Source: VGBK01 sp043810615 (GTDB lineage Bacteria; Actinomycetota; Acidimicrobiia; Spongiisociales; UBA11373). From it: a DNA stretch of 64,000 nucleotides. The position numbers and the translations under genes were made by a program. Positions 27,310 to 36,610 of this stretch are shown one piece after another; position 1 is the first letter of the stretch; the number at the start of each line of letters is the position of its first letter. The notes beneath the pieces were generated by a model. The model was not told the DNA's origin and did not search any database. It worked only from the letters and a program-made list of their open reading frames with translations. The stretch covers positions 1-64,000 of the forward strand of contig JBDROA010000007.1 of the NCBI GenBank assembly GCA_043810615.1, given 5' to 3'.

Positions 27310-28545
27310 CTACTCGTAGCCTTCGCAGCCGTCGTCGCCCGCCCCGATGAGCGACACCAGGTCGTCCTCGCCCTCGGTGGTGATGCCGAAGAGCATCCCG
27401 CCGCCGAGTGTCAGGCCGGAGTTGCCGTCGGTGAAGTTGGGCTGGCCGTAAGCCTCGGCATACTCGGCCACGGTGCGACCGATGCTGATGCCGGCCGCCG
27501 TCGACAGGTCCATCGCCCCGGCATCGACCGCCTGCGGGTCGAGGGAGACGTAGGCGAACTCGACGAAGGCCTGCGACCCGGTATCCACATCGCTGAAGTG
27601 CGCGTACAGCACCGCCGGGTGCTCCGTCCCGCTCTCCGCCTGCTGGATGATCCAGGTGAGGTGCCGGTTGCTCCCGGTGCAGGTACGCTCGCCGACGTCT
27701 CCCGTGGCCCAGCCGCTATCCGCCGACGGTTCGCCGAGGATGCCCTGCAGGCGGCCGATCACCCGCTCGGCGTCGTCGCCGAAGGTGAGGATGCCGAACC
27801 CGTCCCCGGCCAGGCGCATCCGCCCGAAGTCGATGTTGAGGTAGCGCGGCCGGGCCACGCCCAAGTCGAGGGCGAACGACACCGCCTCGGCGGCCGTCAC
27901 CCGGAGCCGGTACTCGGACCCGGTGGGCAGCTTCCCCGACCACCCGCCGCCCAGGGAGATCTGCTCCACCCGGGTTCCGTCGGCGCGCTCCAGGCCTACC
28001 TGCACCGCACCCTCGTCCACCACGATGGTGAGCACCCGCCCCTCGACGCCCTCCAACTCGAAGATGTCGTCGTCCCCGGGAGCGGCATTACCCGCCACCC
28101 GGGCAGTCCCCTGCCTGTCCAAGAAGGCCACCACACGCGGCTCGGCGCAGTCCCGAGCCAGCTCGGCAAAGGTGGCCTCGTCGGGATCCCCGCTGGGCAT
28201 GCGGCGCAACTCGGCCTGGTACCAGGCCACCGCGTCGGCCGTCATCGGCCCGAACTGGCCGTCCACGATGATCGTGGGACCGTCGGCGACCATCTGGCCG
28301 TGGCCGGTGCACACCAGGTAGAACTGGAGAGCCTCGACGTAGGAGCCGGTAGCCCCCTGGCGCAAGAAGGGCTCCTCGTTGGGCTCGAGTTCGATCCGGG
28401 CCGAGGTGGTGGTCGTGGTGAGGGGGATCGTCGTGGCCGGGACGGTCGTGGTGGCCTCGCCGCTCCCGTTGCAGGCGGCAGCCACCAGCGACACGGCCGC
28501 CAGCAGGGCGGCGGCCGGGACAATCCTCTTCCGCCCGGCACTCAT
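27310..28545 (-). CDS. Lipoprotein with peptidoglycan-binding-like domain
   Basis: A 411-residue secreted lipoprotein. The signal peptide ends at lipobox VAAAC (Cys25), followed by a Thr-rich linker. Residues about 60-130 resemble a PG_binding_1 fold (RQGATGSYVEALQFYL, then DGQFGPMTADAVAWYQ). The remaining 270 residues are a beta-rich domain I do not recognise. It sits on the outer face of the membrane, perhaps touching the cell wall. ATG 28545 has no separated Shine-Dalgarno; TAGCCT lies 6 bases upstream, pointing to a leaderless message. Confidence 0.72.
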   Translation of the reverse strand: MSAGRKRIVPAAALLAAVSLVAAACNGSGEATTTVPATTIPLTTTTTSARIELEPNEEPFLRQGATGSYVEALQFYLVCTGHGQMVADGPTIIVDGQFGPMTADAVAWYQAELRRMPSGDPDEATFAELARDCAEPRVVAFLDRQGTARVAGNAAPGDDDIFELEGVEGRVLTIVVDEGAVQVGLERADGTRVEQISLGGGWSGKLPTGSEYRLRVTAAEAVSFALDLGVARPRYLNIDFGRMRLAGDGFGILTFGDDAERVIGRLQGILGEPSADSGWATGDVGERTCTGSNRHLTWIIQQAESGTEHPAVLYAHFSDVDTGSQAFVEFAYVSLDPQAVDAGAMDLSTAAGISIGRTVAEYAEAYGQPNFTDGNSGLTLGGGMLFGITTEGEDDLVSLIGAGDDGCEGYE

Positions 28546-28551
28546 GTCTCC

Positions 28552-28557
28552 AGGCTA
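28552..28557 (-). promoter_or_regulatory. -10 box (TAGCCT) of a leaderless promoter
   Basis: On the minus strand TAGCCT is followed by GGAGAC and the ATG at 28545. The GGAG is too close to the ATG to work well as a ribosome site, so the 6-base gap favours a leaderless start. Confidence 0.4.
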
Positions 28558-28720
28558 TCCGATCGGAAGCGGCCTTGCCGACCCGGCGATCCGTCACCGC
28601 CGGCGCGCCACCTTTGGATGGGGCCCGAACGAGTCGCGCGTCCGCTCGCCCTGCCGCGGACCGCCGGCCCCAGCGTGATCCCGGAGCGCGCCGGGTCACC
28701 CCCTCTTACACTCCCCCGCG

Positions 28721-29476
28721 GTGAGCAGTTGGGCGCGGCGCTTCATCTACTACCCGGACGACCGGGTGCCTCCCTTCGATCCTCCCGGGGGTCTGGGGAA
28801 AGGCGTCACGGTGCACCCCGCCGACGGTCCCGGCCTGGCGGCCTGGCACCTGCCGGGGGGCGGAGACACCGCCGCCGTGCTGTGCAACGGCAACGCCGGC
28901 AACAGGGCCGACCGCCTCCCGCTGTCGGCCGGCCTGCAGCGCCGCGGCCTCGGGGTGCTCTCCCTGGATTACCGCGGCTACGGCGGCAACCCGGGCGAAC
29001 CGCAGGAGGCGGGCCTGATCGCCGACGCCGACGCCGCCGCCTCCTACCTGGCCGAATCCCCGGGGGTGGCCCACCTGGTCTACTTCGGGGAGTCGCTGGG
29101 GGCGGCGGTGCTCGTCGGCCTGGCCGAGCACCGCCCTCCTGCCGCCCTGGTGTTGCGCTCCCCCTTCACCTCGCTGCTCGACGTCGCCCGGGCGCACCTG
29201 CCCCTGGTCCCCTCGGGGATCATCGACGACCGCTGGGCCTCCCTGGAGCGCATCCGGGGCATCGAGGTTCCCCTCCTCGTCTTGGCCGGCACCGCCGATC
29301 GGGTGGTCCCCTACTCCCACAGCGTCCGACTGTTCGAGGCCGCACCTGGGCCCAAGCGTCTGGTGACCTTCGAGGGCGCCGACCACAACGACCCGGCCCT
29401 CACCTTCGGGGCCCGACTCCTCGACGAGACCGTGCGCTTCCTCGCCGATGTGATCGGCTTCGCGGGAGTGGCCTGA
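28721..29476 (+). CDS. Alpha/beta hydrolase (BEM46/ABHD13-like)
   Basis: A 251-residue serine hydrolase. The N-terminus (RRFIYYPDDRVP) and the segment CNGNAGNRADR (oxyanion hole region) are typical of the BEM46/ABHD13/YfhR group. The nucleophile elbow is FGESLGAAV, the acid lies in AGTADRVVPY and the histidine in EGADHNDP. The physiological substrate is unknown. GTG 28721 has no Shine-Dalgarno but TACACT is 8 bases upstream, again compatible with a leaderless start. It ends 7 bases before the stop of the convergent acyl-CoA synthetase gene. Confidence 0.82.
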   Translation: MSSWARRFIYYPDDRVPPFDPPGGLGKGVTVHPADGPGLAAWHLPGGGDTAAVLCNGNAGNRADRLPLSAGLQRRGLGVLSLDYRGYGGNPGEPQEAGLIADADAAASYLAESPGVAHLVYFGESLGAAVLVGLAEHRPPAALVLRSPFTSLLDVARAHLPLVPSGIIDDRWASLERIRGIEVPLLVLAGTADRVVPYSHSVRLFEAAPGPKRLVTFEGADHNDPALTFGARLLDETVRFLADVIGFAGVA

Positions 29477-29483
29477 TCCCCTC

Positions 29484-31673
29484 TCAGCGGCCGAGGCGGT
29501 GTGCCGCGTAGGTTCCCAGGGCGCGCATCGCCCGATCGGCGGTGCGGAACACGGGCACCCCTTCGGCCTCCAGCAGCGAAGCCAGGGGGTCGTAGAGGCA
29601 TCCGCCGTCCACCACCACCACCCAGGCTTTGGCGGTGGCGCCGAAGAGTCGGGCGAGGCGAGGGCCCACCGACCCGGGGGCGGCGGCATCCTCGGGGTGG
29701 GCCGGCCCGGCGGCCAGGGTCGCCAGCGCGGGGGTGAGGGGCACGGCGCCCACCAGGCCCAGGTCCACCGCGGGATCAGCCAGAACGGCCTCCACAGCCG
29801 CAGCGAACCCGGTGTCGTCGGTGATCGGGGTCAGGTCGAGGGGGTTGCGCACCCCGACCACCCCCTCCAGGCGGCGCGCCGCCAGCATCGCGGCCACCGC
29901 CCCCTCCGCCACCGGGCCCAGGGTGGGAAAGGCGAAGGTGCCCTGGTGGTCGGCGGCGGCCACGCACTCGAAGCCGGCATTTGACACCGCACCGAGGCGC
30001 AGGCCGGCGATCTCCTTCCCCCGCAGCGTCACGGCGAGGCGCACCAGGTCCTCGAACTCCTCGAACGTGCCGGCCATCAGCACGCCGGCCTCCCGGGCGA
30101 GCGCCCCGGCCAGAGCGTGGTCGGGGGCCAGCGCCGCGGTGTGCGAGGCAGCGGCGGCGGCACCGTCGGAGGTGCGGCCCCCCAGGTAGAGGATCACCAC
30201 CCCGCCCCGCTGCCGGATGCGAGCGGCGGCGTCGAGGCAGCGGGCCCCGTCGCCGGGGCGGAACCCCTCGAGGTAGCAGGCGAACACCTCCACTGCGGGG
30301 TCGTCCTGCAGGCAGGAGAGGTAGTCGCCGGCCGTCAGGTCGGCCTGGTTGCCCAGGGTCACCAAGTAGCGCGGCCGCAGGTGGGCAAGCCGATCGAGGC
30401 GGGCAATGGCGAAAGCCCCGCTCTGGGAGAGCACCGCCAGGGGCGCGGTCGGAGCCCCGGGCCGGGGGCTGGACTTGAAGCCGGGGATGAAAGTGGCGTC
30501 GTAGCCGCCGGGCACGGAGCGCACCCCCATGGAGTTGCCCCCGTTCACCACCGGCCCGTCGCCGCGGCGGCGCCCGGCGGCCACCGCGGCCGCCAGGCGC
30601 CCGGCCAGCGCCTCGCTCCCCTCCCGCTCGCCGAGGCCACCGGGGATCAGGATCACCGCCCCCGCCGCCCCCCTAGCCACCACCTCCTCCAGCGCCTGGG
30701 GTGCAGCTTCGGCGGCGAGGCTCAGCACGAGCAGGTCCACCCGCTCCGCCAGGGCCGCCACATCGGGCACGGCCCGGCAGCCCTCGACCTCCGCCACCCC
30801 CGGCTTCACCACGGTCACCGCCGCCGCCGGGAAACCCTCGCTCAGGATGTTGTGCAGGATGATCCGCCCCGGGTTCATCCGCTCCGACACCCCGGCGACC
30901 GCTATGGAGCGCGGGTGCAACAGACGGTCCAACTGCGCCGGCGGGCGCGGCGAGGCCGCTTCCGGAAGAGCGCCCCGGCGAGCCAGGGCGTCGAGCGCCA
31001 CGGGGCCTCGAGCGGTGAAGACCATCGGGTTGACCTCGACGTCTATCACGTCGGGGGGCAGTCCGGGAAGGGCCTCCGCCACCCGCTCCAGGACGGCCTC
31101 GAGCGCCGCGATTTCCACGGCAGGAGCACCGCCTCGCAACCCTCCGGTGAGGGCCGCCACGGCCGGCGAGCCCGCCGGAAGGCCGGCCGCCCCGGGCCCG
31201 ATCCGGAGCACGACGGGAGGGAACCCCCGGGCCAGCCACTCGGCGTGGAGTCCGCCGAGGCCGAGGACCAGCACGGGCCCGAACTCGGCGGTGCGGCGCA
31301 CCCCGAGCAGCAACTCCCCGCCGGGCCGGGCATCGTGCGGGACAAACTCCGCCACCAGCCAGCCCCGCACCTCCTCCCCGGTGAACCCCGGGGCCATCCC
31401 TGCGATGGCCGCCGCCACCGCCCCTGCCTTCCGGGGGACCACCCGAACCCCGCCGCGATCGGTCTTGTGGGCCACTGCCGGGGCCAGCACCTTGACCACC
31501 ACCCGCTCGCCGGGGAGGCCGTCGAGGGGGGGCACCGCTCCGCCGGGCGCCACCACCAGGTGAGCGGGGAGGCCGATCCCCAGCGCCGCCGCCAGGGCGT
31601 AGGCCTCGGTCTCCAGCAGTGCCTCCCGGCCCTCGGTCCGGGCCGGGGCAAGCAGGTCCTCCAGGCGGCTCAT
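29484..31673 (-). CDS. ADP-forming acyl-CoA synthetase (fused beta-alpha)
   Basis: A 729-residue fused acyl-CoA synthetase (NDP-forming). Residues 1-235 are the ATP-grasp/beta part (VVVKVLAPAVAHKTDRGGV, then DVIDVEVNPM). Residues 248-345 are the CoA-binding domain (LLHPRSIAVAGVSERMNPGR). From 375 on is the ligase part with the phosphorylated histidine in AASHTAALAP (His511). It converts acyl-CoA + ADP + Pi to acid + CoA + ATP, conserving the thioester energy. The domain order, ATP-grasp first, is the reverse of PatZ-type fusions. ATG 31673 overlaps the iorB stop, so it works in one operon with IorAB and most likely takes arylacetyl-CoA or similar products. Confidence 0.88.
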   Translation of the reverse strand: MSRLEDLLAPARTEGREALLETEAYALAAALGIGLPAHLVVAPGGAVPPLDGLPGERVVVKVLAPAVAHKTDRGGVRVVPRKAGAVAAAIAGMAPGFTGEEVRGWLVAEFVPHDARPGGELLLGVRRTAEFGPVLVLGLGGLHAEWLARGFPPVVLRIGPGAAGLPAGSPAVAALTGGLRGGAPAVEIAALEAVLERVAEALPGLPPDVIDVEVNPMVFTARGPVALDALARRGALPEAASPRPPAQLDRLLHPRSIAVAGVSERMNPGRIILHNILSEGFPAAAVTVVKPGVAEVEGCRAVPDVAALAERVDLLVLSLAAEAAPQALEEVVARGAAGAVILIPGGLGEREGSEALAGRLAAAVAAGRRRGDGPVVNGGNSMGVRSVPGGYDATFIPGFKSSPRPGAPTAPLAVLSQSGAFAIARLDRLAHLRPRYLVTLGNQADLTAGDYLSCLQDDPAVEVFACYLEGFRPGDGARCLDAAARIRQRGGVVILYLGGRTSDGAAAAASHTAALAPDHALAGALAREAGVLMAGTFEEFEDLVRLAVTLRGKEIAGLRLGAVSNAGFECVAAADHQGTFAFPTLGPVAEGAVAAMLAARRLEGVVGVRNPLDLTPITDDTGFAAAVEAVLADPAVDLGLVGAVPLTPALATLAAGPAHPEDAAAPGSVGPRLARLFGATAKAWVVVVDGGCLYDPLASLLEAEGVPVFRTADRAMRALGTYAAHRLGR

Positions 31674-32248
31674 GGCCGGGTCACCGCCTCCCGGCCCAGG
31701 GCGAAGGCGCGCCGGTTCGCCTCGACCACCCGCCTCCCCTTGGCAGCGAAGCCCTCCACGATGCAACTCTCGATGACCTCACCCGGGACGGGGAGGAACG
31801 CCGAGGCCGCCCCCACCATCACAACGTTGGCGGTGCGTCGGGAGCCGGCGCGCCGTGCCAGCTCCCCCGCTTCCACCAGCACCGCCCCCGGCACGGCGCG
31901 CACCGCCGCCAGCACCGCCTCCACCGCCGGGTAGTCGGGCACGTTCTCGTAGGGATCGGCGGCGGTGACCAGGCGGCCACCAGGAGCGAGATAGTCGAGG
32001 TAGCGCAGCGCCTCCACGGGCTCCACTCCCAGCACCATGTCTGCACCGCCCCGCGGCACCAGGTCGCCCTCGATGGGGACGTCGGCGAGGCGCAGGGAGG
32101 CCTGCACCGCCCCGCCGCGCTGCGACATGCCGTGCACCTCTCCCTGACGCACCACCAGGCCGTGGCGCCGGGCCGCCTCGGCGAGGATGGCCGCCACCGA
32201 CAGCACCCCCTGCCCGCCCACCCCGGCGAGGATCAGGTCGTGCTTCAC
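31670..32248 (-). CDS. iorB: Indolepyruvate ferredoxin oxidoreductase, beta subunit
   Basis: A 192-residue subunit of the gamma-type 2-oxoacid oxidoreductase fold: VGGQGVLSVAAILAEA at the start, then GEVHGMSQRGGAVQ, the hallmark segment of IorB, and PRGGADMVLGVEPVEALRYL. It combines with IorA to oxidise aryl 2-oxoacids (indolepyruvate, phenylpyruvate, hydroxyphenylpyruvate) to aryl-acetyl-CoA while reducing ferredoxin. GTG 32248 overlaps the iorA stop and its own stop overlaps the synthetase start; both overlaps are 4 bases. Confidence 0.9.
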   Translation of the reverse strand: MKHDLILAGVGGQGVLSVAAILAEAARRHGLVVRQGEVHGMSQRGGAVQASLRLADVPIEGDLVPRGGADMVLGVEPVEALRYLDYLAPGGRLVTAADPYENVPDYPAVEAVLAAVRAVPGAVLVEAGELARRAGSRRTANVVMVGAASAFLPVPGEVIESCIVEGFAAKGRRVVEANRRAFALGREAVTRP

Positions 32249-33858
32249 GTCTTCTCCGCTTCGCGCCGCTCCACCTTGGCCAACTCCACGCACGGCCGCA
32301 CCGCCACGATCACCGACAGCCCCGGGTGCACCAGTTCGGCCCGCAGCAGCGCCGCCAGCGCTGCGGGGCGGCGCGCCGCCACCTCCACCACATGAAGGTG
32401 CCCGGGGTCCACGCCGAGGCCCCGGAGCAGCGGCTCCAGTCGGGAGCCGGGGAGCACGGTGGGCTGGAGGCCGGTCATGGCCACCGTTCCGTTGTCCAGG
32501 ATCAGCAGGGTCATCGGGGTGCCGGCGGCGACCGCGTCCATGAGCGGGGTGACCCCGGAGTGGAGGAAAGTGCTGTCGCCGATGACGGCCAGCACGGGGC
32601 GCAGCCCGGCGTCGGCCGCCCCCTTGGCCATGCCCACCGAGGCGCCCATGCACACACAGGAATCGATGGCCGAGTACGGGGGCAGCGCCCCCAGGGTGTA
32701 GCAGCCGATGTCGGAGGTGACCACCGACTCGGGGAAAGCGGTGAGGGCTTCCCGCACCGCTTCGTACGAATCGGCGTGGGGGCAGCCCTTGCAAAGCTGC
32801 GGGGGCCGCCCGGGCAGAGGCAGGGCCGAGGGAGCCAGATGGGGCCGGGCCGGCAGGCCCAGGGCGGCCCGCACCAGATCGGGGGTGAGCTCGCCGTCGA
32901 GAGGAAGCGCCCCCGACTCCTTGCCCAGCACCTCCCAGCCGTGGGGCAGCACGCCCCGCACCTGCCGCTCCAGGAAGGGGTAGCCCTCCTCGATTACCAG
33001 GAGGCGAGGGACGCCCTCGGCGAGCCGGCGGATGGCCTCCAGCGGGGCCGGGTACATGCCCACGTGGAGCGTGGGCGGCCGCAAACCCGCTTCTCCGGCC
33101 TCGGCGGCGAAGTAGTGGCGGGCGATGCCGGAGGTGAGCACGGCGAAGGGGGCGCCGGCCTCTCCGGGGGCGAAAGCGTTGTGTCCTGAGGCCGCCGCCG
33201 CCGCCCGGATGGCCGGCAGCCGGTCGAGGAGGTGCCGCCAGAGGCGCCGGGCGTTGTGCGGCAGCAAGGTCCAATCCTGGGGGGCCGCCGCCCTGGCCAT
33301 GGGGCTCTGGCCCCGCGGCGGCCGGGGGGCCACCACCGCCCGGCTGTGGCAGAGGCGAGTGACAAGGCGCACCACCACCGGCACCCCGAAGCGCTCCGAG
33401 AGGTCGAAGGCCTCCCGCGTCATGTCGTAGGCCTCCTGCTGGTCGGCGGGCTCCAGGCAGGGGACCCGGGCGAAGTCGGCCAGGACCCGGGTGTCCTGCT
33501 CGTTCTGCGACGAGTGCATGCCGGGGTCGTCGGCCACCGCCACCACCAGGCCGCCGCCCAGGGCCACCAGCGCCGAGTTCACAAAGGGGTCCATGGCCAC
33601 GTTGAGCCCGACGTGCTTCATGGCCACCAGGGCCCGGCGACCCAGCATCGACACGCCAAGCGCCTGCTCGTAGGCGGTCTTCTCGTTGGCGCACCAGTGG
33701 GCGGTGAAGCCCCCGGGGCCGGCCCTCGGTACGAGGTACTCGAGGATCTCGGTGGAGGGCGTGCCCGGATAGGCGTAGGCGCCGCTCACCCCGGCGTGCA
33801 GCGCGCCGAGGGCCACCGCCTCGTCCCCGAGCAGCATCAGAGCGCCGGCTTGGTCCAT
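32245..33858 (-). CDS. iorA: Indolepyruvate ferredoxin oxidoreductase, alpha subunit (no ferredoxin domain)
   Basis: A 537-residue IorA. The N-terminal pyrimidine domain has YAYPGTPSTEILEYL and HWCANEKTAYE. The C-terminal TPP domain begins LCKGCPHADSYEAV (355-368) and carries the Mg/TPP motif GDST (427-430) with NGTVAMTG at 456-463. It ends at RPCVELAKVERREAEKT, where canonical IorA continues for about 60-100 residues with two [4Fe-4S] ferredoxin clusters. These are absent, so electrons must leave by another carrier. ATG 33858 has no Shine-Dalgarno, and TACGGT lies 9 bases upstream. First gene of the iorA-iorB-synthetase operon. Confidence 0.88.
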   Translation of the reverse strand: MDQAGALMLLGDEAVALGALHAGVSGAYAYPGTPSTEILEYLVPRAGPGGFTAHWCANEKTAYEQALGVSMLGRRALVAMKHVGLNVAMDPFVNSALVALGGGLVVAVADDPGMHSSQNEQDTRVLADFARVPCLEPADQQEAYDMTREAFDLSERFGVPVVVRLVTRLCHSRAVVAPRPPRGQSPMARAAAPQDWTLLPHNARRLWRHLLDRLPAIRAAAAASGHNAFAPGEAGAPFAVLTSGIARHYFAAEAGEAGLRPPTLHVGMYPAPLEAIRRLAEGVPRLLVIEEGYPFLERQVRGVLPHGWEVLGKESGALPLDGELTPDLVRAALGLPARPHLAPSALPLPGRPPQLCKGCPHADSYEAVREALTAFPESVVTSDIGCYTLGALPPYSAIDSCVCMGASVGMAKGAADAGLRPVLAVIGDSTFLHSGVTPLMDAVAAGTPMTLLILDNGTVAMTGLQPTVLPGSRLEPLLRGLGVDPGHLHVVEVAARRPAALAALLRAELVHPGLSVIVAVRPCVELAKVERREAEKT

Positions 33859-33999
33859 GCCGGCCCCACCGTACTGCGCCGCCGCGCCGGGGCGCAGCGG
33901 CCGGATGGCCCGGCCCCGTCCCGGGACCGGGGACGGAGTGCCCTACCCCCTCCGGCGAATCCCGGCCATCATGGGGTCCAAGAAGGCGCAGGAGGCTCA

Positions 34000-35679
34000 G
34001 TGGCGGACCGGACATTCCTATTGCTTGGCGGAGCCGGCATGGTCGGCTTCGAGGTGGCCCATCAGGTGGCCAACTCGCTCTGCCCGGAGCGAGTGGTGAT
34101 CACCTCGCTGCCCGAGGACGGCATGGTTCGGGCCGTGGAGCGCCTCCGCGGGCTCGTCCCCCCAGATGTGGAGATCGTCGGCGAGTGGGGCGACCTGTTC
34201 GTGCGCGAGGAGTTCACCCGGCGCGACCGGCGGTTGCTCCTCGACGACCCGGCCTGCCGGGAGGCCATCTTCGCCGACCTGCTCGGCCCCCTCGACGCCG
34301 CCTACGAGCGCTCGCGACTCGCCCACCTCATCGCCACCCATCGCCCCGACGTGGTGATCGACGCCATCAACACCGCCACCGCCATCTCCTACCAGGACGT
34401 CTACACCACCGCCATCCTGGCCCAACGCGATCTCGAGAACCTGGTGGCCGGCCACGAGGTGGCGCCGGAGCAGCTGGCCCGCAACGCGGAGACTCTCATC
34501 CTGTCCCAGTCGATGTCGCAACTGGTGCGCCACGTGATGATCCTCGACCGCGCCCTCGCCGAAGCGGGCACCCGCCTCTACCTCAAGATCGGCACCACCG
34601 GCACCGGGGGCATGGGCCTGAACATCCCCTACACCCACAGTGAGGATCGCCCTTCGGCCAAGCTGCTGACCAAGACCGCCGTGGCCTTCGCCCACACCGG
34701 GCTGCTCTTCCTGATGGCGCGCTCGCCCGGCCGGCCGGTGGTGAAGGAGATCAAACCCGGCGCACTCGTCGGCTACTCAGACATCGCACATCGCACCATC
34801 CAGGAGATGGGCCACCCGGTGTCGCTCTACGCCGCCCGGGCCGAGGCCCTCGGGGAGCGCCTGCACCTCCGCCTCGACCCCGCGGGGTTCGCCCGGCAAG
34901 CCGAGCTACGCCTCCCCGTGGTGGATACCGGGGAGAACGGGGTCTTCACCAAAGGGGAGTTCGAGGCCATCACCGCCATGGGACAAATGGAGTTCGTCAC
35001 CCCCGAGGAGATCGCCGGCCTCTGCGTGCAAGAGATCGTCGGGCGCAACACCGGGCGCGACGTCATATCCGCCCTCGATGCCGCCGTGCTGGGCCCCTCG
35101 TACCGGGCCGGGGTGCTGCGCTCCCGGGTCCTCGAAGGACTGCGCTCCCTCGAAGACCGCACGGGCACCCACAGCGTCGCCCTCGGCCAGCTCGGCCCCC
35201 CCGAGCTCTCCAAGCTGCTCTGGGAGGCGGAGCTCCTCGCCCTCGCCGGCGGCACCCTCACCGCCGTATTGGCAACCACCCCGGAGGCTTTGAGCGCCGC
35301 GGCGGCGGACGTGCTCGAGGAGCGGCCCGGGCTGCGCGACACGATCACCTCCCTGGGCCTGCCCATCCTCGATCCCGACGGGGGAGGCCTGTGGCGCGGT
35401 CCCTTCCTCCGCATCCCCGAGGTGGCCGGGGAAGTCGAGGTGGCGGTGGGCCCCGAAGACCGCGACCGCTGGGCCTCCAAGGGGTGGGTGGACCTGCGCC
35501 CGGCCAACTTCGCCCGCTGGCAGGAGAGGCTGGCGGCCATGGCGGCGGCGCACCCCGGCTCCGCCATGCCCGGGTCGGCCGGGGCCGCTCCCGAGACCTC
35601 CCTCTCGAACCACATCGAGATCGGGACCGTGGTGGCCTGGGTGCTTTCCGGCGAGTTGGGCGGGTACCGGATCAAGTAG
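34000..35679 (+). CDS. Large NAD(P)-binding Rossmann-fold protein, unknown role
   Basis: A 559-residue cytoplasmic protein. It begins FLLLGGAGMVGFEVAHQVAN, an extended-SDR or epimerase-type GxGxxG dinucleotide site. HRPDVVIDAINTATA marks the fourth strand region, and KIGTTGTGGMGLNIPYTHSEDRP follows (split at GMGLN). The length is about twice that of ordinary epimerases; the C-terminal 250 residues match nothing I know. GTG 34000 is preceded by AGGAGG 4 bases away; the longer upstream frame is antisense to iorA. It is divergent from iorA and may share control. Its end overlaps the radical SAM gene by 8 bases. Confidence 0.7.
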   Translation: MADRTFLLLGGAGMVGFEVAHQVANSLCPERVVITSLPEDGMVRAVERLRGLVPPDVEIVGEWGDLFVREEFTRRDRRLLLDDPACREAIFADLLGPLDAAYERSRLAHLIATHRPDVVIDAINTATAISYQDVYTTAILAQRDLENLVAGHEVAPEQLARNAETLILSQSMSQLVRHVMILDRALAEAGTRLYLKIGTTGTGGMGLNIPYTHSEDRPSAKLLTKTAVAFAHTGLLFLMARSPGRPVVKEIKPGALVGYSDIAHRTIQEMGHPVSLYAARAEALGERLHLRLDPAGFARQAELRLPVVDTGENGVFTKGEFEAITAMGQMEFVTPEEIAGLCVQEIVGRNTGRDVISALDAAVLGPSYRAGVLRSRVLEGLRSLEDRTGTHSVALGQLGPPELSKLLWEAELLALAGGTLTAVLATTPEALSAAAADVLEERPGLRDTITSLGLPILDPDGGGLWRGPFLRIPEVAGEVEVAVGPEDRDRWASKGWVDLRPANFARWQERLAAMAAAHPGSAMPGSAGAAPETSLSNHIEIGTVVAWVLSGELGGYRIK

Positions 35680-36538
35680 GCAGGGCGGGCCCGCCCCGGC
35701 CCCACCCGGCGGCGTGGCACAGGTGCTTGGCGGCGTCGAACTCCGCATGCGCCAGGAGGGCATCCAGATCCTCGACGGCGAGGAAAGGACCGTAGCTGCG
35801 GAATGAGGTGCCGACGGGGATGGTGAGCGTGCCGTCGGGGAACACCATCACGTAGAGACGATCCAGGGTCTCGTGGCTCAGCCAGTTGATGTGGACGGCG
35901 TGGGGCCCGGCCTCAACGGTGAGGCGCAGGGCGGCGAACTCCGCCGCCGAGACGACGAGGTCGTCCCAGTGGACCCCGGGGTCCATGGAGCGCGGGAAAG
36001 CCTGGAAGACGTTGTAGAAGAGCCGATTCGGCTGGACTGCGGCCCGCCCGTCGAGCAGGCCGACGATGCCCGGGACGTCGGCCAGGTTGTGCCGGGTCAC
36101 CGGAGTGGCCACCTTGATGTCGATGCCCGGATACGCTGCGAGCAGATCGAGTGCGGCCAGCACCGCAGCGAAGTGACCCTCCTTCTTGGTGCGGGCCGAC
36201 ACCTCCTCCGAGGCTCCGTCGAGGGGCAGGGAGATCAAGTCGATCTCCGCGCCGTGCTCGGCGAGGAAGGCAGCGGTGAGCCGGTCCCCGGTGGTGGAGA
36301 CCGCCACCTCGAGCCCGAAGTCCCGGGCGTGACGGATCAGCTCGCCAAGATCCTCGCGCTGCAGCGGGTCGCCGCCGGTGAACACGATGCGGCGGGCGCC
36401 GGCGGCGGTGATGTGCTCGACGATGGCCCGGGCGGTGGCGGTGTCAACCCCGGCCACCTCCTGAGGCCCCCAGCAGTAGGGGCACTCCTGGCTGCACTCC
36501 GAAGTGACGTGGAAGTCGATGGTGGCGACCCGAGGCAC
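35672..36538 (-). CDS. Radical SAM protein
   Basis: A 288-residue radical SAM enzyme. The cluster motif is CSQECPYC (Cys15, 19, 22; CxxxCxxC) in VTSECSQECPYCWGPQEV. FTGGDPLQREDL gives the SAM-contacting GGD segment, and later strands (LISLPLDGASEEV, IDIKVATPVTRHN) complete the partial TIM barrel. No second Cys cluster (SPASM) is visible, so it is a compact member related to MoaA/NifB/PqqE-type activators. Substrate unknown. GTG 36538 follows GGAGGGG, and TACAAT (36565-36570 on the minus strand) is a good -10 box. Confidence 0.85.
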   Translation of the reverse strand: MPRVATIDFHVTSECSQECPYCWGPQEVAGVDTATARAIVEHITAAGARRIVFTGGDPLQREDLGELIRHARDFGLEVAVSTTGDRLTAAFLAEHGAEIDLISLPLDGASEEVSARTKKEGHFAAVLAALDLLAAYPGIDIKVATPVTRHNLADVPGIVGLLDGRAAVQPNRLFYNVFQAFPRSMDPGVHWDDLVVSAAEFAALRLTVEAGPHAVHINWLSHETLDRLYVMVFPDGTLTIPVGTSFRSYGPFLAVEDLDALLAHAEFDAAKHLCHAAGWGRGGPALPT

Positions 36539-36610
36539 GCCTCCCCTCCGCTGGCTCGACCGGATTGTACGGCGCGTCTCCCTCCGGCCCCGGCCCGGTA
36601 CCGGCCGCCG

